Shown here piece by piece: positions 1 to 11,929 of a DNA stretch of 64,000 bases; the stretch's first letter is position 1; every line of letters starts with the position of its first letter. Origin of the DNA: Laburnicola sp. R22_1 (taxonomy: Eukaryota; Ascomycota; Dothideomycetes; Pleosporales; Didymosphaeriaceae). The DNA is taken from positions 1,168,501 to 1,232,500 of the forward strand of contig JACONQ010000013.1 of the NCBI GenBank assembly GCA_014281115.1, in the 5' to 3' direction. The notes under the pieces were generated by a model. That model did no database searches, was not told the origin of the DNA, and saw only the letters and a list, made by a program, of their open reading frames with translations. Position numbers and translations under genes: made by a program.

Positions 1-1667
1 AAGAAGGACTATAAACTAGTTCTTAGTTTGCTATAGTAGAAGAAGAACACTATATTAGTAGCTTTAGAGAAATACTCTATATATATAGGGTCCTTCTATA
101 TAAGGATTAGAGATAAGTAGGGGAGATAAACTTCTACTCTTAGTTAAAAAGTCTCTGCTATATTATTTATAACCTTAAATAGAAGAAATATAAAAGAAAA
201 GAATAGGCTAATAGTCTTTACTATCTTCCTTAAGAATATCTAAAAGACTCTAGCCCTAGAGGTTAAGGTAAACCTAAGAGACTACCTCTCTAAGTAGCTC
301 CTAGACTAGGTAGAAGTTTTCTTAAGGAAATAAGCTAATAAACTTCCCTTATTATAAGGCTCTAGGATTAATTACTTAATCCCCCCTATTAAGAAGAGTA
401 AAGAGACCCTAGAGATCCCCTTTAGGTCTCTCTATAGTATATTAAAAAAGAAACTACTAGTTCTTTATAAGAAACTAATAAAGTACCTTAACTATAGCTT
501 TATTTAGGTAAGTAAGTCTAGCTCTATAGCACTAGTATTATTTGTAAGAAAATCTAAGAGAGGTCTATAATTTTATATAGACTATAGGGCGTTAAATGCC
601 CTATTAAAGAAGGACTGCTACCTCCTCCCCTTTATTAGAGAGATAGTATAGCTTCTTACTAAGGCTAAGTAGCTAATAAAATTAGATATAATTTAGGCCT
701 TTTATAAATTAAGAATAGTAAAAGAAAAGAAATAGAAAATAGCCTTCTAAACCTAGTTTAGATTATATAAGTAGTTAGTAGTCCCTTTTAGACTAGCTAA
801 TACACTAAGCACCTTCTAGAAATATATTAACTATATTTTAAAAAGTACTTAAATAACTTCTACTCTACTTATATAGATAATATCCTTATATTTTCTACTA
901 GATTTTTAAGAGACTATTAGAATAAAGTATAATAGATAGTAGAGAAGTTAGGTAAGATAAGACTACACCTAGATATTAAGAATTGCGAGTCTATAGTTAC
1001 TAAAACTAAATACCTTAGATTTATTATAAAGTATAAGAAGAGGATTAGTATAAATTTAGAGAAGGTTAAAGCTATCTAGAATTAGGTCCCTTTTATAAAT
1101 ATAAAGGGTATTTAGAGTTTTTAGATTTTGCTAACTTTTACTAGAGGTTTATAAAAACTTCTTAAAAGTAGTATTTTTATTAATAAAGTTAACTAGAAAG
1201 AAAACTCTCTTATTATAGGGGTAGAAATAATAGTAGGCTTTTAATTATCTAAAGAGAGTATTTTACACTAAGCCTATACTAGTCTACTTTAATTTTAAGA
1301 AAGAAGAAGTATTAGAGGCTATTTCTTTAGACTAGGTCTCTAGAGCCTGCTTCTTGCAGTTTAACATAGAAAAGTCCTTAGGCTAATTATCTACTTTTTT
1401 ACTAAACACACCTTTATAAAGGCAAACTATATAATTTATAATAAGAAAATACTTATAGTTATTAAAGCAACTAAGAAGTAGTATAATACACTCTAGGCTA
1501 TTTCTTATACACTTATATATACTAATTATAAGAACCTTATATACTTTACAAAGTCTAGAAGGTTAGATAAAAGGTATATATACTAGGCTAATACCTTTAG
1601 TAAATATAATATAATATTTTAGTATAGACTAAAAACTATTAACTTAAGAGTAAATGCCCTTTTGCAA
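1..1667 (+). mobile_element. Ty3/gypsy reverse transcriptase and RNase H remnant, RIP-degraded
   Basis: Conceptual translation of the plus strand, ignoring stops, reads as the pol polyprotein of a Ty3/gypsy element. Around 545-720 it gives the RT signature FYIDYRALNALLKKDCYLLP followed by a KLDI..AF-like stretch, and around 960-1130 a KYLGFII-like connection domain. RNase H-like sequence follows to about 1600. Stops are almost all TAA or TAG where CAA, CAG or TGG is expected, the pattern of RIP. The element runs off the left edge and is interrupted at 1668 by a pogo-type transposon. Its integrase part is recovered at 4860-6400. It is not functional. Confidence 0.8.
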
Positions 1668-1669
1668 TA

Positions 1670-1720
1670 CTACTGTGTCCGTGCACTCAACGCCCGGATT
1701 CAGTCAACGCCCCGCTGAAC
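1670..1720 (+). repeat. left terminal inverted repeat of pogo element A
   Basis: 51 bp, an exact inverted copy of 3738-3788, immediately preceded by TA. It contains two direct copies of TCAACGCCC about 17 bp apart. Confidence 0.9.
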
Positions 1721-1899
1721 ACCATAGCAGCTTAACTAAAATAAGGCTGCAGAGCCACACAAAATCGCTATTATTACGAGATTTTGTAGTAGAGTACTAT
1801 TTTGATGCTTGCGATTCACCTGTGCTACTTATATTTACTTAGAAGCTTAACGTTGCGGCCGTGCCGCGTGGTCTTGGGTGGAGCTGCTAATGCGGCACC

Positions 1900-3696
1900 T
1901 GAAGCCTCCTAAGTAGTTATAGTATTAACTACGCGTTTCTAACGCTTGTTGCTCTGTATAGATGGCTGCGAGGCCTTTCTCTTACCCTTTTAGGTAGATT
2001 GTAGAGCTTTTGCATCGTCGCGAGCTTCTCTCTGGCGAGCACGCTTTGCTGCCTTCTCAGCCTTCTCCTTCTCCTTGGCTACCTTGGCTGCCTCCCTCGC
2101 CACACGCTTCTCCTCTGCAATTTTCTCCTTGCATAGCTTAGCTGCCTTCTTCAACTCAGCCTTCTTAGCTTTTTGAAGCTTCTGCTCCTTCTCCTCTTGT
2201 TCCTTTACAGACTGACGTACGCGAGCCTCCCTAACCTTCCTTAGTGACCAGAAAACCGCCCCCCCATAGTACTCTTGACGTTGTTGCAGATCTAGAGGTT
2301 TTCCCTTCTTCTTGTGCTTCTTTTTCGTAGTAAGAGCCTCTCTTAACCCAGCAATCTCATGGTGAAGTAACTTATTTTGAACTAAGATGTGGTGAAGTGA
2401 GCGGCTAAGCTTCTGCGCGTCCTTACTACTCTAATCTTCTACTGCGGATTGTACAAGGCGGTCTAGTTTACGCCAGTTAGATCCGCTAAGTACTGACGTA
2501 GAGCTCTCTCGCGATTCCTGCTCATTTAGGGTAGTGTTGGTGAACCTTTTGAGTATAACCTCTGGGTTGAATAGTGATATGCCTGTTGCTTCAAAAGACT
2601 TAAGTATCGTCTCCTCCTTAAAAGAGCTCGTCCAGGCCTCCCAGAATAGAGGGAAGAAGTCCCCTTTCTTAATAGGGAGGAGTCCCTGGCTCTGGTGGAG
2701 GTAATCTGATAGCTCCTTTAAGTACGCAGTTAATAGAGGCTTAAATAAAACCACATTAAGTGGCTGAAGCGTGTGGGTTAAATAAGGGGGGAAGATGGCT
2801 AGGAGTATCCTGTTACGGTCGCAATAGTCGATAAAATCCATAGTAACGTGAGATCTATGGCCATCAAGGATGAGTAACCAGTAAGACTGTTAAGCTTTTG
2901 CCTTAGTGTAGCGATCAAACACCTGTTCAAGCCAGGCAAGGCCAATATTGTTATTTGTCTAGCCTGAAGGCGACAAGGAAATGTGTACTAAGTGCTCTCC
3001 TGCCTTAATATCCTCTACCCAGCTTAATTGTATAGCCTTGTTAGTAGCCTAATAGATAAGGCTTAACAGCAAGGCTGATCCATCAGCGCAAACACACGCT
3101 AGGAGGGTAATCTATTCACAAGAGCCATCTTAGAGAGATGCTATAACCTCCTTATTCTCCCACATTCGTCTGCTGAACACTTGTTTTGATCGGCTAGTGA
3201 TACCAATTAAGAAGCCTTTTTCATCCATATTATACGTGTAACGAGGCTCGATGTCATATTCCTTGATTTTAGCACCTAGGAGATCAAAATACAGGCTGTA
3301 TTTATCCCCTGAGTCGGCTTAGTGGCGATTGCTGTCCATACCAGCTGCCTATCGAGAGATTAGATGGATGTTGTGTCGGTTAATAAAGCGAGTAACCCAG
3401 CTCTCGCTCACTAGCTCCTTGGCTATTGTTAACGCGAAATTTCGTATCATCTCTCTTGTGGGTGGCAAGTGACGCGCTGTAAGCCCTTCAATGTATTGTA
3501 CAAGCTCCTGCTCTTGTTGGGGACTAAGTTTCCGTCGGTTAAACCCCGCAGTTGCACGCGTTGTTTGAATCGCTTGGTGCCATCGCGACAGCGTACTTCA
3601 ATTAACGCCATGCTTGCTAGCGATCTTAGTATAAGAGAAAGATTCTTCTAACCTTAGCGATTCTATTTCTTTAATTGCAGCCTCAATTGAGCTCAT
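1900..3696 (-). pseudogene. pogo/Fot-type transposase of element A, with stops
   Basis: The minus-strand frame starts at an ATG at 3696 (MSSIEAAIKEIESLR, then SFSYTKIASKHGV), a Psq-type helix-turn-helix. A CENP-B-like HTH follows (PPTREMIRNFA..., SWVTRFI). The DDE domain includes LLILDGH near 2865. The best open part, 2431-2841, has FPPYLTHTLQPLNVV, where the family normally has an Asp after LQPL. The C-terminus (about 2030-2230) is lysine/glutamate/alanine-rich and likely coiled coil. Scattered TAA/TAG stops (for example CAA to TAA near 2890) break the frame. No active protein is expected. Confidence 0.85.
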
Positions 3697-3737
3697 ATTG
3701 GTGGCGTTATGGCGTGTTGAAATTTGGGGTGGTTTGC

Positions 3738-3788
3738 GTTCAGCGGGGCGTTGACTGAATCCGGGCGTTGAGTGCACGGACACAGTAG
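3738..3788 (-). repeat. right terminal inverted repeat of pogo element A
   Basis: 51 bp, exact inverted copy of the left end, followed by TA at 3789-3790. Confidence 0.9.
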
Positions 3789-3790
3789 TA

Positions 3791-4170
3791 GGATATAACT
3801 ATAAATACTAAAGATAACTAGGTTAAGTTCTATAAAATTTAACTTCTTAAGAAAGTTTCTTTAGAGAATAGAAATATTAGGCTTTAGATATCTATAGCCC
3901 TAGTAATATAAGCTCTACCTAAAAGGCTTAATCCTCCTAAGAAAGAAGAGAGCTAAGCTAAACGTAAGAAACACTAGTCTCCTTCTTCCTACTTACTAGA
4001 AGAGTTTTCTTTTAAACTAGAAATACACCCTTTAGTAAACTTAAACTTAAATAAACTATAGTTTTATAGCTTAGAGGAAGATTTTATATTAAGAGAAGTA
4101 AAGAAGTATATTCTTTACTATAGGCGTACTTTTTTCTCTTTTCTAAACCTAAAAGTTGCTATATAAGAAT
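3791..4170. other. AT-rich degraded sequence, probably gypsy interior
   Basis: No open frame. It lies between the pogo insertion and the first copy of the dispersed repeat, inside the interrupted gypsy element, and has the same TpA-rich composition. I see no recognisable domain. Confidence 0.4.
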
Positions 4171-4171
4171 A

Positions 4172-4535
4172 TATAAAAAATTACCCTCGTCCTACTTACA
4201 AAGTAGTACGTACCTATTAATATGTTAACTTGTATTGTTTGCGACAATTAGGATAGTAGAGGAGAAGAGAGGATAACTTGCAGCGTAGCAGTGCTAAAGC
4301 CATTTTATCTCTTTTCTACTAAAGTTCTAACTGTGGCCTCTTTATAAAAAATTTACTTATAGGAGCCTCGCGCTAAGACTACTAAGCTCGCTTAGTAGTT
4401 TAAACGCGCATTTTTATAACCACCTTTTTACGCTCTTTTTAATTACTAAGTAGGGGGCTCTGCTTTTTTTGTTATATTATTTGAGATGAAAGCCTTTGTC
4501 GTTCTACCCCTTAGTAGATAATTTAACAATACATA
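4172..4535 (+). repeat. dispersed repeat family D, long copy 1
   Basis: About 365 bp, homologous along its length to the reverse-oriented copy at 21386-21745. It contains a hairpin, CTACTAAGC-tc-GCTTAGTAG (about 4379-4400), then the conserved core beginning CCACCTTTTTACGCTC and including GCAGGGGGCTCTGC-like and CTACC..GGGTAG-like short inverted repeats. It ends near TTTAACAATACATA. No open frame. Identity unknown; I class it as a non-autonomous repeat (MITE- or SINE-like). Confidence 0.7.
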
Positions 4536-4754
4536 AGAATATAATATTAATAATGCTAGTTATCTTTAGTAATAGAAATAAAAACAAGTTCTAAACTAGA
4601 AACTTCTATAAATAGTACTAGTTATTATAGTCTATAACTCCCCTATATTTAGGTACCTAGGAAGAGAAATTACCTATAAAATAGTTGCTAAATTATACTT
4701 CTTTTTAGGGATATTAAATTTTATCTATAAATTTATTAAAAACTATAATATATA

Positions 4755-4855
4755 CCTTTTTACGCTCTTTTTAATTACTAAGCAGGGGGCTCTGCTTTTT
4801 TGTCATATTATTTGAGATAAAATCTACTCCTAGGTAGTTAATTTAATAATACATA
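4755..4855 (+). repeat. dispersed repeat family D, copy 2 (core only)
   Basis: About 100 bp matching only the 3' core of the family, from CCTTTTTACGCTC to a degraded TTTAATAATACATA end. The hairpin-bearing 5' part is absent. Confidence 0.7.
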
Positions 4856-4859
4856 ATAT

Positions 4860-6400
4860 ATATAAAAGAACTAAGCTATAAAGAGATATAAAATAAGGGC
4901 CACTAAAACTTCTCCTCCTTCTAAACTAGATATAGAAGGAGATTTCTATAGACTTTATTACTAGGTTTTTATAAGTAGAGAGAATACAAATATAATAGTA
5001 GTGTATAATAGACTAGGAAAAGAAATAATCTTAGTCCTCCTACTAGACTTAGAGGTAAAAACTATAGTAGAGATATTTCTCTATTATATTATAGCTTACT
5101 ATTGGCTTCCTAATACTATAATCTTTAACTATAGAGGTTAATTTGTAAGCGACTTTTAAAGATATCTATATAAGAGAATAAGAATCTAGAGGATATTATT
5201 CTCCTTTAAGTATTTAGAGACTAATAGTACTATAAAATATATAAATTTTATAATTAAGGCATACCTCTACGCTATTATATAATAGAACTAAAAAAATTAG
5301 GCCCTATACTACCCTATAGTACAAATAGCTATTAATAGGCAAGAAGCTACCTCTACTAAAGTAGCACTATTTTTCTCTAGTATAGATATAATATAAATTT
5401 AGCTAAGCTAGATATAAAGATAAAAGCTATTAACTATTACTAATAAAATTTGTAACTAGTAAAGTCTACTAAAGCTTTACTATAGAAGTTTTAAAAAAAT
5501 TTATATTTATTTAAGCTAAAATACCTAGGTTTTTATAAGAGTAGAAGCGGTAAGCAAACTAGCACTAGAGAGATACTCTAGTATTAAAGAAAGGAGATAA
5601 AGTTTAGCTCTAGTATAGAGACTACCTATTTAACTTCTATCCTAATAAGAAGTTTAACTAGAAAAATATAAAGTTTATAGTTATATAAGTAGTAGACTTT
5701 TATAATATAGAACTAAATATTCTATCTAAAGTCTACTTAGTATTTTTAGTAAATTGTCTACGCCTAGCTAAAGAAAATTCTCTTCCTAGGCAGGTTATAA
5801 ATAATAGAAAACTAGAGGCTATTATTATTAAGGAAGAAAAGAAATAAGTTATAGAAGGCATTCTAGCTAAGAAATTTACTTAAAGGAGGAAGAGGCTATA
5901 AAATTTATTTTATTAAGTTAAGTAGTTAGATAATATTAACCTAACTTAGGAACCTACTATAAATTTCTCTACTATAGAGGTATTAAATTACTAGAAAATA
6001 TACACCTTTCTATTTTAAAGTAATTATAGAGAGTTATTTATAAACTTTTATAAAAACGTCCTAAACTAATAAATATACTATAGCTTTTAGTATAGGAGTT
6101 ATATTTCTAGTAAAGAACTTAGAAAGCTTCTACTAAAGAAAGGTTAGAATAAGTCTAGACCTTTAGCCCTTCTTACTAATTACTTAGGGATTAGTAAAAA
6201 ATAAAACTATAATTTGCTTAAAAAAGTAAGGAATACTTAAAAAAGTACTATAAACTATTTAAGAGTGTTAGCCCTAATATAAGTAGATATAAGAAGGGAG
6301 AATTATCCTCCTTATAATAAAATAATATAGATCCTAAATAATAGAAAATAGGGCGATTAGGAAGAGGAGAAGGGAGGGCTATTTAAAGGAGAATGTTATA
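4860..6400 (+). mobile_element. gypsy integrase and chromodomain remnant
   Basis: Plus-strand translation, ignoring RIP-type stops, gives an integrase core around 5040-5360 (AYYWLPNTI, then FVSDF*RYL where FVSDFWRRL is expected, then IKAYLYA, and VALFFSS). A chromodomain-like end follows around 5830-5990 (EGILAKKFT, then YKFLYY-like, and W-to-stop changes). This makes the element a chromovirus-type Ty3/gypsy retrotransposon, the same as at 1-1667. A purine-rich stretch and TGTTATAAAG near 6390 may mark the start of the 3' LTR, but I could not find its partner. Confidence 0.65.
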
Positions 6401-9072
6401 AAGAAGGGGGAATAGATATAGTATAACTAAAGGAACTAAATATTTAAAGAGCTAAGCTTATAGCTTAGCTATTTTTATAAAGTTGTAGACTATATAAAAA
6501 CGCCTCTAGACTTCTATAATTGGACTAGATATAAATATAGAAAAATTCTAATATTCTAAAAGAATAAATAAGAATACTACTTCTTCTTTATAAACTCACT
6601 CTTGTCTAAATTAAAATTAACGTTTATCCTTTTAACCTTCTTATAAAGGATAGCAATCTAATTAGGGCTAATTACTATAAGATTTAGAACTCTTTTAATA
6701 CACTTTAGAAAAGTAGCAATTTTATAACCTTCTAATATCTTACTAGTGTAAATAGTCTCTATAATATCTAGAATAAACTTAACTAGATTCTAATAGGAAG
6801 GCTCTAGAATAGGCAGAGTAGGAGAGGCAAGCGACTATAGCACAATATTAGCTAAGAAAGACACACTTTAAAATTTAGAACTTATAGTAGGTTTATTAAG
6901 AAGAGCTTAAAAAATAGTATAAGTATTCTACTAAACTATAAAAATCTAACACAGAAGCTTTATATCTTATTTAGAATATCTAGTATTAGTATTATCTATT
7001 TTTTACAGCTTAACTTAAGCACTCTAGATAGTAGAGCTATATTTATAGATAAAAATACTAAGACAAGCTTACTAAAAAGTAATAAAAGGCTTACTAGTAT
7101 AACTATTACTATAAAGAATATATTTTAGAATAAAATTAGTAAACTTAGTTTTAGCAAAGTCCTTTTATAAGCTATCTTAGATCTAAGATATAAATTAGTA
7201 AAAAGAGATTTGCTAAAGAATTATTATATCTTACCTAAGCACTTACTAAAGTAGATAATGTAAGCCTTATAATTACACTTCTTTTTTATAAGCCTTATAA
7301 TTACACTTCTTTTTTATAAGCCTTATAATTACACTTCTTTTTTATAAGCCTTTATACACAAAGAATAAACTACTTAAGGTAGCGCTAGTAGGACTTTTTA
7401 TAAATATAGGTAGCTTTAAAAATAAAGTTCTTAGATATTATATAAATAGCCTTAAGGGTTGTCTAATTATAGCTTAAGTTCTTAAAGAACTACTTAAAAT
7501 TAGTAAGGAATAATATAAAAGAACTAAGGAACTAACCTTATAATAGTTCTTTATAGTCTTGTTATGCATAAACTTCTTAAGATTTTTAGCACTATAGAAA
7601 GCTAAAGTAGAAAACAAAGGCTTACTATTATAAATAAAAGTACTATAAGTTAAAATCTTTATAGAAGAATACTAAGTTATAGTTAAGGTAGACTTTAGAT
7701 TTTTACTTAGAGTTATAAGAGCTAGCGTAAGGCGTTGCTTATTAGCTCTAACTATAATAAAGATTAATAATAAGGAAGATAGTAGAAATAGTATAAAAAT
7801 AAAAGTAGTAATTAGGAGTGTAGCGTAATATTAATAGGGAGTGTTATAGATATAGTAGTAGAGTAGAAAAGAAAAGTAAAAATAAGATAGAAACCTTTTT
7901 ATTTACCTTAGCTAAAGCAAACAACACTAGCACAAATCCTTAGCTAAAATAGGTAGCTACGCTATAGAAACTAAGAAATATAAATATAAATATATTAAAT
8001 ATAATAACTAAATTGCTTTATAAAACCTAAGAGATATAAATATAAACACGTTAGATATAATAATTAGGTTACCCTACTAAAGGTAGAAGAATAGAAGTCT
8101 AGTGCTCTTTATAGCTAAGGTACACTTAAAATCTTATAGAGGCTTAGAGCACTATTACTAGTATATATAGTATTAAATTTATTCTTAAGACTTTAGGCGT
8201 GTAAAAGGGGGATTAGTGCTATTACTATAGAGAGTATAGAATATAACACTAGGATTTTTTAGGAGGGGGGGGAGGGGGAATATATAAGGGGCTGAGCGCC
8301 CTTCTATAGTTACTTAGCCCACTGCCTTAGAGTTCTAGGTTTGTGCTTCTGCTAAGCTAGGAGTATATATAAGTCTATAGCTAGAGTTACTATTAAACCC
8401 TATTAAACTTATAAGTTTACTTAGGCAACTCTAACCTTATAGTCTAAAGCCCCTTATAATAAAGGCTGCGTCTCTTCTACTAATATTTAGGTACTAAAGA
8501 ATTATCTTACACTCTAGGATCTAAAGGCATAAGATATAGTAAATTAGCCTAAAGATATTACTAATAAGGTACTTAAAGATAAGCTCTAAAGGCCCTTTTA
8601 ATAATTCTTTTAGTTGCATAAGATTACTAAATCTTTAGAGATTATTTTTAACTTTACCTAGTTAGTTATCTATACCCTAACTAAATTTATTAATAGCTAT
8701 GTTGCTATAAGTATTAGACTTAGATATAATATTAAGTTGCTAAAATATAGTTATTATATTGCTAAGTATAATAGATAAAAAGTTAGATTTAAAAGATATA
8801 GTATTATATATTAAAGTAAAGATTTAGTATACTAGGTGTTACTAATATTATAAGAACTCTATATACTATATATATAGTAAATTATAGTTATACTATAGCT
8901 ATTAGGTTATAAGTGTAATAACTAAACTATAGTTAAGTGTTTTATTATCTATACTACTCCTATAGTTATAACTCTGCGTAGGTCTATTATAGTTCTCTAA
9001 TAGTCTACTAGTTAAGAGATAACATATAACTTAGTTATATCTAACTATTTATTAACTACTATTATTAATACT
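6401..9072. other. AT-rich repeat relic block
   Basis: No significant open frame on either strand; strongly TpA-rich. Around 7165-7210 the plus strand reads AILDLRYKLVKRDLLKNYY, which resembles the LDPRYKL motif of hAT transposases with one RIP-type Pro-to-Leu change; this is weak. The rest holds no domain I recognise. Confidence 0.5.
7264..7352 (+). repeat. 28-bp tandem repeat, three copies plus a partial
   Basis: The unit starts GCCTTATAATTACACTTC and repeats with an exact 28-bp period at 7264, 7292 and 7320, with a partial fourth from 7348. The copies are identical, unlike the decayed surroundings, so the expansion is recent. Confidence 0.9.
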
Positions 9073-9237
9073 ACTATAGAGAAAGTTAATAGTAAAATTA
9101 TTATTATTCTGTGTATATTTTATTACTACTACTATATGCTAGGTACTAGGTTTTAGTGCTTTCTATTTTACTTCTCTCTATATATAGTGCGAACTTAACC
9201 TTAGTTAGAATCTCCACATAATAAAGATCTTTAATAA
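9073..9237 (+). repeat. dispersed repeat family L, copy 1 (LTR-like)
   Basis: About 165 bp shared with 18870-19042, 19362-19522 and, inverted and partial, 15745-15870. Conserved blocks include GCTAGGTACTAGGTT, ATAGTGCGAACTTAACC, GGTTAGAATCTC (TTAGTTAGAATCTC here) and the palindrome AAAGATCTTT just before the 3' boundary. It may be an LTR or a short retroposon. Confidence 0.65.
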
Positions 9238-9560
9238 AAGTAAAGTAATAGAGTAAAGAATTTTATAGTAGGCTAAGCTAAAGAAATTAGCTAAGCTTTT
9301 AGCGTAGTTGGCTCCGCTACGCCCATGTAATTTAACTTAAACCTAGTTAGGCTTTTCTTAGCTATTAACTTCTACTCTTTTGCTAGTAAAGCTAATCTAT
9401 TAGTTTAAAACACAATACTAATACCTATTAACCTCTATTAACACACTAATTTTTTATGTAAATAAAGCTATATTCTGTAACTATACTATAGTAAAAGAAA
9501 ATCTAGCTATAACCTTTTTTTCTATATACTAGCTCTGTGCAAAAATCTTAAATATATGTG
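9238..9560. other. AT-rich edge and composition boundary
   Basis: No gene. Composition changes from TpA-rich to balanced over a few tens of bases at about 9550-9580, marking the end of the RIP-affected block. Confidence 0.5.
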
Positions 9561-10697
9561 ATTAAGTGCATATAACTCTTTCTACGGCGCAAAAAGCAGG
9601 TTCTTTAGAACAACGCCAGACCCTGATATTGAATTCCAATTATAGCCGGACGCTTGAATCTCCACCCTTGCCTCGCTACCAAACAACAGCGTGCACCGTT
9701 GCAGCCAGATTGCCTCGTGAACCACGAAATGGACATCCGCAATCTTTCAACTTTCCTAGGACGGCAGTTTTGGGGTTAAAGTGTCGATTGCAGTGAGAAT
9801 TCTATGGTACGGGGCTTCGCGTATTAAAGCGCCATGGATTGGCGTTTCCATGGATGAGCTGCGGGAGGCGCAAATGAGAGAGCCACGGTATGGTTTCCAG
9901 TAAAGATATCCCTGTTTGCGCTTGAGAATACTAGATGCTCGGGTCCATCGAGTCTGAAGTTGTGTAGAGCACAGTTAATAAGTTTGTAGTCTTTCCCGTA
10001 GCTTCCAAAGGTTGTTCGTTCTTCCCACAGTCTGCGATGACCTTGCCACTCAGCAAAAACCTGTGGTGCACTTGAAGAGAGCATGCTATTTCCTAGATCC
10101 CTTTCGGTCGTGGTTTTCGCACAGTCATGCAAGCGCATTGTATATGACGGTGCCTCGTTCAAACCAAGGTTCAGCATTGACCGGCTCGAGTGCGGCTTTT
10201 CGCTGTCGGGCCGATTTCCTGTAGCAAGCGCAATCCTCATACAGTACCGGTACCTCTACCCACCCACTGTCACCATCGCTTGTCGAACTGCGCTGTATAC
10301 TCACTAAAAGGTCCCTGCCAGAGAACTTGGTCTGCAGAAGCATTTACCCACTTCACGCCCTATTGTTGTGCCCTATCCGGGTCTCCTCAGCAGGTGAAGC
10401 AACCTTTAAACCTTTGTTGTGCCGTCTCCCTGCCCACTCTTCGGCCCTATCATGGAACAACGACATTGTGCCAAGTACCTAAGTAGAGGCTCCTCAGAAG
10501 ACTAGCAATTCGGAACAGCTCTCCGGTGCTTTGCGATATAATAAGTCCATGTCCGGGCCGTGGCCATTCTAATTGCCGTGACGATGTGTACGCCGATCGA
10601 TTTGGCGCTAGACAGCGGGGTCGTTCTTCCACATCGAAACCGATCATCTCAACTTATGACAATCGCACCTAACACTGCATCATATATATAACCAAAC
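9561..10697. other. GC-normal intergenic stretch upstream of the P-loop gene
   Basis: Many short overlapping frames on both strands, none with a recognisable domain or consistent coding look. A TA-rich stretch, catatatataacc (10680-10692), lies directly before the ATG at 10698 and may belong to the core promoter or leader. Confidence 0.4.
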
Positions 10698-11594
10698 ATG
10701 TCGATGCTCGAATCAAACATCAGAGGCGTTCTAGCTCACCTACTCCCCAGCATCCAAGCTCTTCACCAGCACACCGCACGCCCCATCATCCTAGGCATAT
10801 CCGGCCTCCAAGGATCCGGCAAATCCACTTGGGCATCTACCATCGTGCGCATTCTCACCTCCGAGAATAATTTCCGCACCATTACCATCTCGCTAGATGA
10901 TTTATACAAGTCGCACGACGGCCTCGTAAAGCGGCGGGAAAAGGACCCCGAGAACAAGATTTATAGGACGAGAGGTCAACCAGGGACGCACGATGAGCAA
11001 TTCGCAGCGAAATTTTTTGAGGAGTTGAGAGAGTATAGGGGCGAGGGGGTGTTGAAGATTCCGAGTTTTGATAAGAGTCGGTTTGGTGGTGAGGGTGACC
11101 GCGTGCCGGAGAGCGAATGGCCTAGTACATCGACCAAACCGGACCTTGTCATCTTCGAAGGCTGGTGCGTGGGTTTCCGGCCTCTCTCCGATACGGCTGT
11201 CAAAGAGAAATACGAATTAGCGCTCGCGGGCCAATTGCCTGTGAACACGCCCGCGAACCATAAACTCGAGCATCTGCTAGAGGTAAACGAGAGCCTTAGA
11301 AGATACTGCGACACGTTCATGGGACCGCAGCATTTTGACTTTATGATCCATATCGATGCGGATGATTTGCGGAACGTGTATAGATGGAGGCTAGAGCAAG
11401 AGCATAAGCTGATTGAGGCGAAAGGGACGGGTATGAACGATGAGGATGTGGAGAAGTTTATTGATGGATATATGCCTGGGTATGAACTTTACGTGGATAA
11501 GCTGAGGGGTGGTTTCTTCGACGAGAAGGAGGGTCGGCAGGTTAGGGTTGTGTTAAATCTGGAGAGGGGGCTGGAGAAGATAGAGGTGATATAA
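10698..11594 (+). CDS. P-loop kinase-like protein, Tda10 / D-glycerate 3-kinase family
   Basis: Single-exon gene of 298 residues. It has a Walker A motif GLQGSGKST (residues 36-44), a LDDLY strand-loop (66-70), the family motif GQPGTHD (93-99), FEGWCVGF (153-160) with the conserved Trp, and a C-terminal WRLEQE helix (230-235). These match the fungal Tda10 (yeast YGR205W) ATP-binding family, related to plant and bacterial D-glycerate 3-kinase and uridine kinase. The length is normal for the family. The likely role is phosphorylation of a small metabolite in the cytosol; the substrate is uncertain. The ATG context AAACATG is good. GC-normal and uninterrupted, so probably functional. Confidence 0.9.
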   Translation: MSMLESNIRGVLAHLLPSIQALHQHTARPIILGISGLQGSGKSTWASTIVRILTSENNFRTITISLDDLYKSHDGLVKRREKDPENKIYRTRGQPGTHDEQFAAKFFEELREYRGEGVLKIPSFDKSRFGGEGDRVPESEWPSTSTKPDLVIFEGWCVGFRPLSDTAVKEKYELALAGQLPVNTPANHKLEHLLEVNESLRRYCDTFMGPQHFDFMIHIDADDLRNVYRWRLEQEHKLIEAKGTGMNDEDVEKFIDGYMPGYELYVDKLRGGFFDEKEGRQVRVVLNLERGLEKIEVI

Positions 11595-11929
11595 GGTTCG
11601 TCGCATCTATCTAGGTAGGATCTCTGCGCAGCGCATGTGAAGCCAGGTGTGAGGTCAACATTGAGTTCCTGTAGAATTCATGTGCTTACTTGATTATATA
11701 GTACCGAAATAGGGGTTAGTGTTTGTATTGCCTATCACGGACAAAACATAACACAGGAAAATACTTACGTTGGCAGATTTCTATAGCTGCCCCCAGAAAA
11801 ATTACCATTGTGCTTCTTGTTTCCTCCGAGTTGTTATTGTGCATCTATTGTAAGCCCTTGCTAGCCGCTAGTGTATCACGCATTTACTACTATCTCTATT
11901 GTAGCTATTGTCGCTATTGAACAATAGCA
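11595..11929. other. intergenic between the P-loop gene and the proline-rich gene
   Basis: 335 bp holding the 3' region of the P-loop gene and the probable promoter of the next gene. Nothing else seen. Confidence 0.5.

Larger units (their letters stand above)
1670..3788 (-). mobile_element. Fot/pogo-type DNA transposon A (2.1 kb)
   Basis: A 2119-bp element bounded by perfect 51-bp terminal inverted repeats starting CTACTGTGTCCGTGCACTCA (1670-1720 and 3738-3788). It is flanked on both sides by TA (1668-1669, 3789-3790), the target duplication of the Tc1/mariner/pogo superfamily. Each repeat contains TCAACGCCC twice, a plausible transposase-binding site pair. The element sits inside a gypsy pol gene and is much less mutated than its host, so it arrived later or was less exposed to RIP. 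It carries one transposase gene on the minus strand. Confidence 0.9.

Noticed and set aside
6393..6660. Possible 3' LTR of the gypsy element (TGTTATAAAG start)
   Set aside because: No second LTR lies in the window and no clear CA end or target duplication was found.
7165..7215. hAT transposase motif (AILDLRYKL)
   Set aside because: One short motif in heavily mutated DNA is not enough for a feature; only mentioned in the block entry.
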